Shown: piece after piece, positions 9,096 to 17,294 of the stretch
Position numbering within the stretch: the first letter of the stretch is position 1
Layout of the letters: the number at the start of each line of letters is the position of its first letter
DNA from: JAICXG01 sp963801255
GTDB taxonomy: Bacteria; Verrucomicrobiota; Verrucomicrobiia; Chthoniobacterales; UBA10450
Length of the DNA stretch: 64,000 nucleotides
Direction: 5' to 3'
Assembly: GCA_963801255.1 (NCBI GenBank)
Contig: CAWDEC010000012.1
Coordinates: forward strand, 124,001-188,000
The notes under the pieces: model-generated
Told to the model about the DNA's origin: nothing
The model's input: only the letters and a program-made list of their open reading frames with translations
Databases searched by the model: none
Program-made: the position numbers and the translations under genes

Positions 9096-9815
9096 TCAGA
9101 CGATCCACCCGGTTCCCTGATATTCCATGTACGCGGCAGTTTTCTTCGCCGCATCGCGGCCGTAGTAGCGTTCCACGACGCGCAGGGCGAGATCGATGCC
9201 GGATGAAAGCCCTCCGGCCGTCGAGATTCGCTCGCCCTCGACGAAACGCACGCCGCGTTTCACTTTCACCGCGGGGAAATTCTTTTCCAGCTTATCCAGG
9301 AAATCATGATGAGTCGTTGCTTCCTTGTCATCGAGCAGTCCTGCCTTGGCCAGCTGGAATGCGCCCGTGCAAACCGACATTGTCACATCGCTTGCCGGCG
9401 AAACCTTCCTAAGCCATGCGCGCATTGCGTCGGATCCTTTCTGCGCGGGAATGACGATCACCTTGCATTCCGGCACGTTCTCGAAGGTGTAATCGGGAAC
9501 TAACTTCAAGCCCGCGCTGGCCGTAAGGGTTTCGATTTTTTCCGAGACAGTGAAGAGCTGAAAGGGCATTTCATCACCAATCATCGTGTCCTGGAAGACT
9601 TCCCACGGGCCGGCGAAGTCAATCACCGTCACACCTTCCGAGATCAGAACCGCGACGGGAATGCGACCTTTTACTGGTGGCGTTAGTTTCGCCTTTGCGA
9701 TCGTTAGGCCCTTCGCCGTTTCAGATTTCGTTTCCGCGCCCAGGAGCGTGTTACCGCCCGGGAGAGAGGCAATGGCTAGCGCAGCTGTGCCAATAAAATC
9801 TCTTCGTTTCATCAT
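9096..9815 (-). CDS. Tat-exported DJ-1/PfpI family protein
   Basis: 239 residues. The N-terminus MMKRRDFIGTAALAIASLPG is a twin-arginine signal. The DJ-1/PfpI fold follows: VAVLISEGVTVIDFAGPWEVF, then KVIVIPAQKG and the nucleophile elbow SVCTGAFQLAKAGLLDDKEATTHH. The Cys is in SVCTGA, with a His pair downstream, and it resembles the amidase-like domain of GlxA regulators without the DNA-binding part. Its start overlaps the stop of the regulator gene upstream by ATGA (9812-9815), so the two form an operon. Substrate unknown; isonitrile hydratase-like annotation is common for relatives but not demonstrated. Confidence 0.85.
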   Translation of the reverse strand: MMKRRDFIGTAALAIASLPGGNTLLGAETKSETAKGLTIAKAKLTPPVKGRIPVAVLISEGVTVIDFAGPWEVFQDTMIGDEMPFQLFTVSEKIETLTASAGLKLVPDYTFENVPECKVIVIPAQKGSDAMRAWLRKVSPASDVTMSVCTGAFQLAKAGLLDDKEATTHHDFLDKLEKNFPAVKVKRGVRFVEGERISTAGGLSSGIDLALRVVERYYGRDAAKKTAAYMEYQGTGWIV

Positions 9816-10825
9816 TTTCTCCTTCTCTGTTGTTTCTTTGGTTCTGAAGAGTCATGAGGTAAGCCAAACTCGCGCCGATAGCGCGCGGGGGTGATGCGAA
9901 AGCGATGGCGAAAAGCGCGTCGAAACGCGTCCGCGCTTTGAAAACCGACTGAGCCTCCGATCGTGTCGATCGATAGGTTCGCGGCGGACAAGCGTCGGCG
10001 CGCCTCATCCAGCCGGCGGTCTTGCACGAACGAGCCGGGTGATTGGCCAAAGGCCGCCTTAAATCGCCTGATAAAGTGCCGTCGGGAAAGGCAGGCTTTG
10101 TCCGCCAGCTTGGAAATCGAGAGATCCTTCTCTGGGTTTGTCGCAATCCAGCTTGCCAATTCTGCCAATCGATCGTTCGCCATTGTCTGGAAACGCAACG
10201 GCTCGGAGTATTGATCCTGACCACCCGCGCGTTTCAGATAGACCACCAGGTCACGCGCAACAGTCAGAGCGGTTTGCCGACCAAGGTCTTCCTCAATCAG
10301 CGCCAGCGCGAGATCAATCCCCGCTGTGACGCCTGCGGAGGTGTAATATTTACCGTCGCGAATGAAGAGCTGGTTAGACTCGACACGCAATCTTGGAAAC
10401 CGGCGCGCGACATCAGCCGCAAAGCGCCAATGGGTTGTTACTCGTCGTCCGTCGAGCAGCCCGCTTGCGGCTAATCCGTAGATCCCGGTGCAAACAGAAA
10501 CGATCCGGCGCGTTCTTTCGGCCTGGCCCTGGATCCAATCCGACAGCGTGAAATTTATCTCCGGCCGACGCAGACCGGCGCCTCCCGGAATAATTACCGT
10601 GTCCAGTGCAGGCGCGGTGCGCAGCGTTGCCTGCGGATGGAAAACGATGCCCGACTCGGCAGTGAATCGTTTGCTCGTTAGGCCGAGAATCGTCACGGAG
10701 TAGGCGTTCTTTGGGCAGTCCTTCGCGCCCGGGACGAAAGCGTTGGCGAAAGCTTCTGCCGGCCCGACCAGATCGAGCGCGTTTACTTGATCGAACCCGA
10801 CGATCCCGATGCGCAGCGGCTTCAC
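9812..10825 (-). CDS. GlxA-family regulator: DJ-1/PfpI domain plus AraC helix-turn-helix
   Basis: 337 residues. The N-terminal amidase-like domain starts RIGIVGFDQVNALDLVGPAEAF and has the elbow IVSVCTGIYGLAASGLLDGRRVTTHW. The C-terminal AraC/XylS domain has DLSISKLADKACLSRRHFIRRFKAAFGQSPGSF and IGGSVGFQSADAFRRAFRHRF (about residues 235-325). GlxA-type regulators sense small molecules through the DJ-1 domain. It is co-transcribed with a Tat-exported DJ-1 protein that lacks the AraC part, so one fold occurs twice in a regulator/enzyme pair. The dispersed word is at 10675-10683 inside the gene. Confidence 0.9.
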   Translation of the reverse strand: MKPLRIGIVGFDQVNALDLVGPAEAFANAFVPGAKDCPKNAYSVTILGLTSKRFTAESGIVFHPQATLRTAPALDTVIIPGGAGLRRPEINFTLSDWIQGQAERTRRIVSVCTGIYGLAASGLLDGRRVTTHWRFAADVARRFPRLRVESNQLFIRDGKYYTSAGVTAGIDLALALIEEDLGRQTALTVARDLVVYLKRAGGQDQYSEPLRFQTMANDRLAELASWIATNPEKDLSISKLADKACLSRRHFIRRFKAAFGQSPGSFVQDRRLDEARRRLSAANLSIDTIGGSVGFQSADAFRRAFRHRFRITPARYRREFGLPHDSSEPKKQQRRRK

Positions 10826-10975
10826 CGGTGCACTCTAGGCTTCCAGGCAAGGAAGTCCCAATGCCAAAGTTCGGACACATCGTGCCATCGCAAACTGGCG
10901 GTCAGAAAAGAGGTCTGACTTCGTCGGACCTTTCCGTCATTGAATCCAAATGATCGGTTGCCGCATCTTAAGGGC

Positions 10976-12211
10976 ATGAAAAAGATGCGCTCACTTTCTT
11001 TGGCCCTGACTTTCGCAGTCCTTTTTCAGCTCCCGTCACGAGCGCTGGCAAAGGAGACACCTAAAGTATTTCCGATCCAGATCGAGGACGGCAAACTGAC
11101 CGGCCCGGGCGAGGAAGTGATCCGCCATGAGTTGGCGAACGCCCAATTCATTCTTTGGGGCGAAGATCACGGGTTCGCTGATTCGCCGATCGTTCTCCGC
11201 GCGATCGCGCGAGAAGCGCGCCCGCTCGGTTTCCGATATCATGTCGTCGAAGTGGGTCCGCTCTCGACGCGGATGATTAGTCAGACGCTGACGAAAGATG
11301 GGCTTTCGGGTTTGCAGAAGCTCGTGCGCGAAGTCCCGCTCGGAATTCCGTTTCTCTCCCTAAAGGACGACGCGGATCTGGCGAGCGATTTTCTGGGAGA
11401 GGACGCGAAAGGGCAGCCATTCCTCTGGGGAATCGATCAGGAATTCATCGGCTCGTCGCCGTTCCATTTGCAAAAGCTGATCGCACTCGCGCCCAACGAA
11501 CCTGCGCGCAAGGCGGCGGAGGATCTGCTCGCGCAGGAAAAGGATGCGGCCGCCACCGCGGCGCAGGATAAGTTTCTGCTTTCGCGTTATCACGAGGCGG
11601 ATTTCCGCCAACTTGCGGCGAAATTCGCCGGCGTGACAGAAGCGGAACAGATCGTCGGCGAGCTCCAGGAAAGCGCGGCCATTTACCAGGCGTGGATGAG
11701 CGGTCATAACTACGAAAACAACACCCGACGGGCGCGCCTGTTGGCGAAGAATTTTCTCAGTAACTATCGCGCGGCGGCGGAGCCAAATCCCAAAGTCGTC
11801 TTTAAAATGGGAATCGAGCACGTGTCGTTAGGCACAACCACGGTCAACACGGTCGACCTTGGGACTTTGGTAACTTCGATCGCACGTCTTAACGACAAAA
11901 GCGCGCTGCGCATCGCTTTTCTGCCAATGGGCGGACAGAACGTCGCCTTCGCGCCAAAAGCGGGTAATCCGACAACCATTCAAAAATACGAAAGCGATGA
12001 GGCGAAGGAGTTCTTTCCCGCTATCGGGCTAGATGCGACGGCGTTGCCGAAAGAAGGCTGGGCGCTCGTCCCGCTCGAGCCGATCCGTCAATCGCTCGAT
12101 ACCAAAGGCATCGATGCCCTGAAACGATTCTCTCGCTTTCTTCTCCTCGGCTATGACTATGTTGTAACTACAGCGGATGCAAAGCCAGGTCAGTTTCTCT
12201 ACGAGAAATAG
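10976..12211 (+). CDS. Secreted erythromycin-esterase-like / ChaN-like protein
   Basis: I prefer the ATG at 10976 (MKKMRSLSLALTFAVLFQLPSRALA, a clear signal peptide with AKG-type spacing before it) over the upstream frame start at 10940. The mature protein of about 390 residues has ANAQFILWGEDHGFADSPIV near its start, like the GE.H motif of EreA/ChaN/TraB-superfamily proteins, and FKMGIEHVSLGTTT later with a second His. These folds include esterases, haem-binding lipoproteins and metalloproteases, so function cannot be fixed. It is a single gene. The SLG in VSLGTTT is encoded by the dispersed word at 11825-11833. Confidence 0.6.
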   Translation: MKKMRSLSLALTFAVLFQLPSRALAKETPKVFPIQIEDGKLTGPGEEVIRHELANAQFILWGEDHGFADSPIVLRAIAREARPLGFRYHVVEVGPLSTRMISQTLTKDGLSGLQKLVREVPLGIPFLSLKDDADLASDFLGEDAKGQPFLWGIDQEFIGSSPFHLQKLIALAPNEPARKAAEDLLAQEKDAAATAAQDKFLLSRYHEADFRQLAAKFAGVTEAEQIVGELQESAAIYQAWMSGHNYENNTRRARLLAKNFLSNYRAAAEPNPKVVFKMGIEHVSLGTTTVNTVDLGTLVTSIARLNDKSALRIAFLPMGGQNVAFAPKAGNPTTIQKYESDEAKEFFPAIGLDATALPKEGWALVPLEPIRQSLDTKGIDALKRFSRFLLLGYDYVVTTADAKPGQFLYEK

Positions 12212-12257
12212 TGAGCAGCAACATGGCCAGTTGGAAATTCGTGGTCGCCGCGATTCG

Positions 12258-12569
12258 CTAGGGACGGTTTGCCATTTCAATTAGCACGTCGGCGTGGCAC
12301 GGCTGATCAAGCGGACACCAGCAAGCCAGATTCTTTCCCCGCAAGCAGGCGCGAAGATCCCGTTCATTAAACGCGTCCTCGGCGTATTGACGATATAGTA
12401 TCACGGCTTTGGCGGCAGTTAGCTTCTGGCCACCGATCAATTCCGACCCGACAACGAATGGATTTCCCCAGACCGTTGGTCGTCCGACATAAACGGTATT
12501 TAACGGCATCTTCCAATTCTTACTCCGCCGTCTCACGACGCGGTGCGGTTTTGACCGCCTTGTTTTCAC
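12258..12569 (-). CDS. DUF4326 domain protein
   Basis: 103 residues. VYVGRPTVWGNPFVVG at the start and CLRGKNLACWCPLDQPCHADVLIEMAN at the end are the DUF4326 signature, with conserved Cys-Trp-Cys and Cys-His. Found in many bacteria and phages; biochemical role unknown. The basic first 20 residues may be extra, since MPLNTVYVG offers a second Met. It lies 22 bp downstream of the UBP zinc-finger gene on the same strand. Confidence 0.85.
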   Translation of the reverse strand: MKTRRSKPHRVVRRRSKNWKMPLNTVYVGRPTVWGNPFVVGSELIGGQKLTAAKAVILYRQYAEDAFNERDLRACLRGKNLACWCPLDQPCHADVLIEMANRP

Positions 12570-12591
12570 GGAGTTAGGGATCGGCGTAAAG

Positions 12592-12864
12592 TCAATAGCC
12601 AGCCATCAGGTCGTCCAGATAGCAATAGAGCCAGCGCTCGCCCGGCTGCGCGGAAGCAATAACTGGATGACCGGTCGCGTGAGCGTGTTTACTGGCATGA
12701 CGATTGGGCGAGCTATCGCAGCACAATGTCACGCCGCATTCCTGGCAAGTCCGGAGATGCAGCCACGCATCTCCCAACTTCACGCATTCCACACATTCAA
12801 GTCGCTCTGCCTGGCGCACATTTTCGATCGCGCCAAGGTGAAGACAAACTTGAGTACTGGCCAT
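12592..12864 (-). CDS. UBP-type zinc finger protein
   Basis: About 90 residues from ATG 12864; a TTG 15 bp upstream is also possible. It shows the ZnF-UBP pattern: CLHLGAIENV, LECVECVKLGDAWLHLRTCQECGVTLCCDSSPNRHASKHAHATGHPV and WLYCYLDDL. In eukaryotes this fold binds the ubiquitin C-terminus; the short bacterial versions have no known ligand. Its 5' end overlaps the 3' end of the RND permease frame by about 85 bp on the same strand, which is odd and suggests that the permease tail reads past its original stop. Confidence 0.85.
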   Translation of the reverse strand: MASTQVCLHLGAIENVRQAERLECVECVKLGDAWLHLRTCQECGVTLCCDSSPNRHASKHAHATGHPVIASAQPGERWLYCYLDDLMAGY

Positions 12865-15800
12865 ATACGCTTTCGCCAACCAGGATCTATTGGACTGTCA
12901 ACTGGCGATTCCGTTCTTCCGGCTTGTTGTTCTGATTCCGGTTTTCGGCCGGCAAAGAGTCGTTCAATAACGTAAAACGTTACTGGAATAAGGAAAATAG
13001 CGATGCCAGAGGCGGCAATCATTCCGCCAATCACTGTCGATCCTAGCACACGGCGAGCAACCGCACCGGAACCACTGGCGAACCAAAGCGGCAGGCAGCC
13101 AAAGATGAAGGCGAACGATGTCATCAGGATCGGTCGCAAGCGCAAACGCGCGCCTTCGAGTGCGGCATCGAGAAGCGGTTTGCCTTTTTCGTATTCGTCC
13201 TTCGCGAACTCGACGATGAGGATCGCGTTTTTCGCCGCGAGACCGATGAGCATGATGAGACCGATCTGCGCGTAGATATTGTTTTCCATTCCGCGCAGCC
13301 AAAGTGTCGCGAACGCGCCAAGCACCGCAACAGGTGTCCCAAGCAGGACGCTAAATGGCAGCGACCAGCTTTCGTAGAGCGCGGCGAGAATGAGGAAAAC
13401 AAAAATGAGCGACATTCCAAACACCAGCGTCGGAGAAACGCCTTCTTGCGCTTTCTTTTCCTGATAGGAAATGCCGAGGTAATCGTAGCCCATCTCGTTA
13501 GGCATGGTTTGCCGGAAAACATCTTCGAGCGCGGCCATCGCCTGATTTGAGCTGTAGCCCGGCGCAGCCGAGCCATTGATCTGGGCCGAACGATACTCGT
13601 TGTAGCGCAAAGTAAATTCCGGCCCGGCGATGTCTTTGATACTCGAGATAGCGTCCAGCGGAACCGGTGTACCGCTCGAATTACGGACATAAAATTGTCC
13701 GACGTTTTTTGCGTCGGTCCGGTAATCGCCTTCCGCTTCGACATAAACCTGCCAGGTGCGGCCGAAGCGATTGAAGTAGTTCACGAAAAATCCGCCCATG
13801 AATGTCTGCAGCGTCTGATAAACCTGACCGAGATCGATTCCCTGCTTCAACACTTTGTCGCGGTCCACGCTCACGAATACCTGGGGCACATTTGGCAGAA
13901 AGGTCGGAATGAGGGTGGCGAACTCCGGTCGCTTACGCGCCGCGTCCAGAAACGTCTTCACATTTCGAGCGAGAAAGGCGACGTCTTTGCCGGAGCGATC
14001 TTCCAGTATGAATTGGAATCCCCCGGAAGTGCCAACGCCCGGAATCGCCGGCGGCGGAAAAGCGAAAGCGAGACCTTCGGTTAGACCAGCGAGCTGTTTG
14101 TTAATGTTCGCCTTGATGGCGGTGTATTGCTCTTCCGGCTTGGTCCGCTCGCTCCACGGCTTGAACGTGACGAAGAAGAACGCGCTGTAAGTATTTTGCA
14201 CGAGACTCAGCAAACTGAATCCGACGACGCTGGTCGTGTACTGAACGCCGGGAATTTTGCTGAGAATATCTTCGATCTTGCGGGCAGCCTGGTCGGTCCG
14301 TTCAAGCGACGATGCGTCGGGTAACTGAAGCGCGAGATAAACGTAACCTTGATCTTCTTCCGGTAGGAATCCACTCGGCAGGCGCGACCCAAACAGTCCC
14401 GCACCGACCCCGAGCACAGCGAGCAAGACGAAACTCAGCACTGCTTTGCGAATGGCCAGGCGCGACAAATTCACATAACCGTGGGTCGCGCTGCCGAAAA
14501 CGCGATTGAAGCGATCGTAAAACCAGCCGAGCGGCCCACGGGCCTTCTTTTTCGGGCGCAGCAACAACGACGAAAGCGCTGGGCTAAGCGAGAGCGCATT
14601 GAACGCGGAGAGGATGACGGAAATCGCGATCGTTAGGGCGAATTGTTGATACAAACGCCCGGTGATTCCGGGAAGAAATGCGGTCGGAATGAAAACGGCG
14701 GAAAGCACAAGCGCGATGCCGATGACCGGCCCGGAAACTTCGCGCATCGCCTGCAATGTCGCGTCGCGCGGCGACATTCCTTCTTCGATGTGCCGTTCGA
14801 CCGCTTCGACAACGACAATTGCGTCATCCACCACCAGACCGACCGCGAGCACGAGTCCGAAAAGAGAAAGGGTGTTGATCGAGAATCCAAACAACGGGAA
14901 CAGGACAAATGTTCCGATCAACGATACCGGAACAGCGCACAGCGGAATCAGCGTGGCGCGCCAGCCTTGCAGAAAAATAAATACGACGACAACGACCAGC
15001 GCGAGCGCCTCGAACAACGTTTTAACGATGTCGTGCAATCCTTCAGTTACCGAGAGGGTTTGATCGAGCGAGACCGCGAAATCCATGTCCGCCGGGAAAC
15101 GTTGCTTGGCTTCCGCCATGACTTTGCGAACGCCTTCGGCCGCTGTGACGGCGTTGGTGCCCGGCAGTTGGTAACAGGCGAGGATCGCCGCAGGCTGGCC
15201 GTTCAGTCGTCCCTTCAAATTGTAAGTTTGCGCGCCGAGGTCGATGCGCGCGATGTCTTTTACCCTAACGAATGAGCCATCGGGATTTGCCCTAACGACG
15301 ATCTCGCCGAATTCCTCCGGCGTTTGCAATCGGCCCTGCGCCCGCACCGTATAGGTAAATTTCTGTCCGCTCGGAATCGGCTCGCCGCCGATCTGCCCCG
15401 CGGGATTTACCGTGTTCTGCTTCTGCACTGCGGTGATGATGTCGGGAACGGTGATTCCGAGCTTCGCCAGCTGGTCCGGTTTGACCCACAACCGCATCGC
15501 GTATTGACCGGCGCCGAATATCTGCACGTTGCCAATTCCAGGAACGCGCGTCAGTTGATCGAACAGATTGATGTAGCCGTAGTTCGCCAGAAAAACGCCG
15601 TCGTAGCTTCCTTTCGGCGAATACAACGCGATCAACATCAACGGCGCTGTTGTCGATTTCTTAACGGTCACGCCGTAGTTGTTCACGTCCGCGGGCAATT
15701 GTGATTGCGCTTGCGAGACGCGCAGTTGCGTCAGCACGTGATCGATATTCGGGTCGGTCGCGATGTCGAAATTTACGATCAGTCGAATGTCGCCACTGTT

Positions 15801-16049
15801 GGCGTTGATCGAATACATGTAGTTCATGTTGTCGACCCCGCTCATCTGCTGCTCGATCGGAGCCGCGACCGATTGCTCGACCGTTAACGCGTCCGCGCCC
15901 GTGTAATGCGTTTGAACCTGAATCTCAGGCGGCGCGATTTTTGGGTATTGCGCGATCGGTAGGGTAAAAATGCTGATGGCCCCCACGAGCGTCATCAAAA
16001 CAGCGATGACGATGGCAACAATCGGCCGCCTAACGAAAAATTCGGACAT
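12780..16049 (-). CDS. RND multidrug efflux permease, HAE1/AcrB family
   Basis: 1089 residues. It begins MSEFFVRRPIVAIVIAVLMTLVG and has the HAE1 hallmarks: porter domains with AQYPKIAPPEI and VDNMNYMYSI, the proton-relay pair in LAVGLVVDDAIVVVEAVERH (Asp-Asp near residue 405), and the second half with SYQEKKAQEG, LILAALYESWSLPFSV and GLAAKNAILIVEFAKDEYEKG. Inner-membrane proton-driven drug pump. The last 35 or so residues (after VDSPIDPG) are unlike the family and overlap the UBP gene, so the natural stop may be lost. The adaptor gene lies 6 bp upstream. No outer-membrane factor is adjacent. Two CCCTAACGA and three other word-like copies occur inside. Confidence 0.95.
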   Translation of the reverse strand: MSEFFVRRPIVAIVIAVLMTLVGAISIFTLPIAQYPKIAPPEIQVQTHYTGADALTVEQSVAAPIEQQMSGVDNMNYMYSINANSGDIRLIVNFDIATDPNIDHVLTQLRVSQAQSQLPADVNNYGVTVKKSTTAPLMLIALYSPKGSYDGVFLANYGYINLFDQLTRVPGIGNVQIFGAGQYAMRLWVKPDQLAKLGITVPDIITAVQKQNTVNPAGQIGGEPIPSGQKFTYTVRAQGRLQTPEEFGEIVVRANPDGSFVRVKDIARIDLGAQTYNLKGRLNGQPAAILACYQLPGTNAVTAAEGVRKVMAEAKQRFPADMDFAVSLDQTLSVTEGLHDIVKTLFEALALVVVVVFIFLQGWRATLIPLCAVPVSLIGTFVLFPLFGFSINTLSLFGLVLAVGLVVDDAIVVVEAVERHIEEGMSPRDATLQAMREVSGPVIGIALVLSAVFIPTAFLPGITGRLYQQFALTIAISVILSAFNALSLSPALSSLLLRPKKKARGPLGWFYDRFNRVFGSATHGYVNLSRLAIRKAVLSFVLLAVLGVGAGLFGSRLPSGFLPEEDQGYVYLALQLPDASSLERTDQAARKIEDILSKIPGVQYTTSVVGFSLLSLVQNTYSAFFFVTFKPWSERTKPEEQYTAIKANINKQLAGLTEGLAFAFPPPAIPGVGTSGGFQFILEDRSGKDVAFLARNVKTFLDAARKRPEFATLIPTFLPNVPQVFVSVDRDKVLKQGIDLGQVYQTLQTFMGGFFVNYFNRFGRTWQVYVEAEGDYRTDAKNVGQFYVRNSSGTPVPLDAISSIKDIAGPEFTLRYNEYRSAQINGSAAPGYSSNQAMAALEDVFRQTMPNEMGYDYLGISYQEKKAQEGVSPTLVFGMSLIFVFLILAALYESWSLPFSVLLGTPVAVLGAFATLWLRGMENNIYAQIGLIMLIGLAAKNAILIVEFAKDEYEKGKPLLDAALEGARLRLRPILMTSFAFIFGCLPLWFASGSGAVARRVLGSTVIGGMIAASGIAIFLIPVTFYVIERLFAGRKPESEQQAGRTESPVDSPIDPGWRKRIWPVLKFVFTLARSKMCARQSDLNVWNA

Positions 16050-16055
16050 GGCGAA

Positions 16056-17219
16056 TCAGGGGCTTTCTTGCGCGGGTGAGGCGGCTGTTTCGTGGGGTGC
16101 GGTCCACTCTTTCACCGCCACCGTCGCACCTTCGCGCGCTTTTTGGGTTCCCTGAACAATCACGCGATCGCCCGGCTTAAGTCCGTCTGTCACTTGCCAC
16201 ATCGCGCCGATACGCTCGCCCACTTTCACAGGGCGAATACTTACCTTGTTGCTTTGATCAACCACTGCGACCTGGAAACTGCCCTGCAACTCGGTCACCG
16301 CCTCCTGCGGAACAACGAGCGCATTTTTCACCTCGTCGGGAACGAACCGCACTTTTCCAAATTGCCCCGGCCGCAAAATAGCTCCCGGATTCGGAAACGT
16401 CACGTAGTAGTGAATCGAACCGGTTCTTGGATCAAGGTTTCTATCCAGCGCGTAAAAGGTTCCTTTCCGCGGATAGACATTGCCGCTGCCCAGAAGCAAC
16501 TCGAAGTCGAGGCTCTTGAGAAGGGCCTGGCGTTTCTCCGCATCCGGGTAACGCGAAAAGAAATCCGTGAATGGACCTTCGCCAACCGTCACGATGGCCT
16601 TGATCGGATCGATCTGCGACACCGTCGTGAGCGGAGTCGTTGATGCCGGACCAACAAGATCGCCCACTTGATTATTCGCGAATCCCGCCAGCCCATCGAT
16701 CGGTGCAATGATTTTGGTATAGCCAAGATTTAGCTCGGCGGTTTCCACCGCGGCTTCGTCGGCCTCAACGTTCGCTCGACTGGATTGCGCCGCAGCAGTC
16801 GCCGTGTCGCGCTCCTGATCGCTGATGACTTTTTTCCTGAATAGATCCAGCGCGCGTTTCTCATCAGCATCCGACTTCGACTGCGCCGCCTTATCTTTCA
16901 TCAGGTTTCCTTTGGATTGCGCGAGGGCGGCTTCGAACGGACGCGGATCAATTCGGAAAAGTAGATCGCCCTTTTTCACGATGCTGCCCTCAAGGTAATC
17001 CCGCGAGATGATGTTGCCTTGCACCTGCGCGTTGATGTTCGCGTTGATGAAACCATCAAGCGTGGCCACGCGTTCGAGCACGCGCGGGACATCGCGGGGC
17101 CGCACTGTCGTCACCAGCACTTCCGCCGGCTGGGGCGCGACCTGCGCCGACTTGCGCGAACAACCTGTAACAGCCACCAGGCAAATCAGGAAGACACGAG
17201 CATGGGACGACACTTTCAT
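16056..17219 (-). CDS. RND efflux periplasmic adaptor (AcrA family lipoprotein)
   Basis: 387 residues. The lipobox is LVAVTGCSRK, so it is inner-membrane anchored by lipid. Adaptor order: barrel-sandwich half (INAQVQGNIISRDYLEGSIVKKGDLLFRIDPRPFEAAL), alpha-hairpin (about residues 95-165), second lipoyl half (LGYTKIIAPIDGLAGFANNQVGDLVG), then beta-barrel and membrane-proximal parts (LRPGQFGKVRF, VVPQEAVTELQGSFQVAVV). It couples the RND pump 6 bp downstream to an outer-membrane channel. Same family as MexE/AcrA. Confidence 0.95.
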   Translation of the reverse strand: MKVSSHARVFLICLVAVTGCSRKSAQVAPQPAEVLVTTVRPRDVPRVLERVATLDGFINANINAQVQGNIISRDYLEGSIVKKGDLLFRIDPRPFEAALAQSKGNLMKDKAAQSKSDADEKRALDLFRKKVISDQERDTATAAAQSSRANVEADEAAVETAELNLGYTKIIAPIDGLAGFANNQVGDLVGPASTTPLTTVSQIDPIKAIVTVGEGPFTDFFSRYPDAEKRQALLKSLDFELLLGSGNVYPRKGTFYALDRNLDPRTGSIHYYVTFPNPGAILRPGQFGKVRFVPDEVKNALVVPQEAVTELQGSFQVAVVDQSNKVSIRPVKVGERIGAMWQVTDGLKPGDRVIVQGTQKAREGATVAVKEWTAPHETAASPAQESP

Positions 17220-17294
17220 GCTTCGTTATCGCGCGTCGCGCTGAAATGTCGAGTTCAGACGCAGCCGGAATGCCGGCCTTTCGCAATCACTCAC

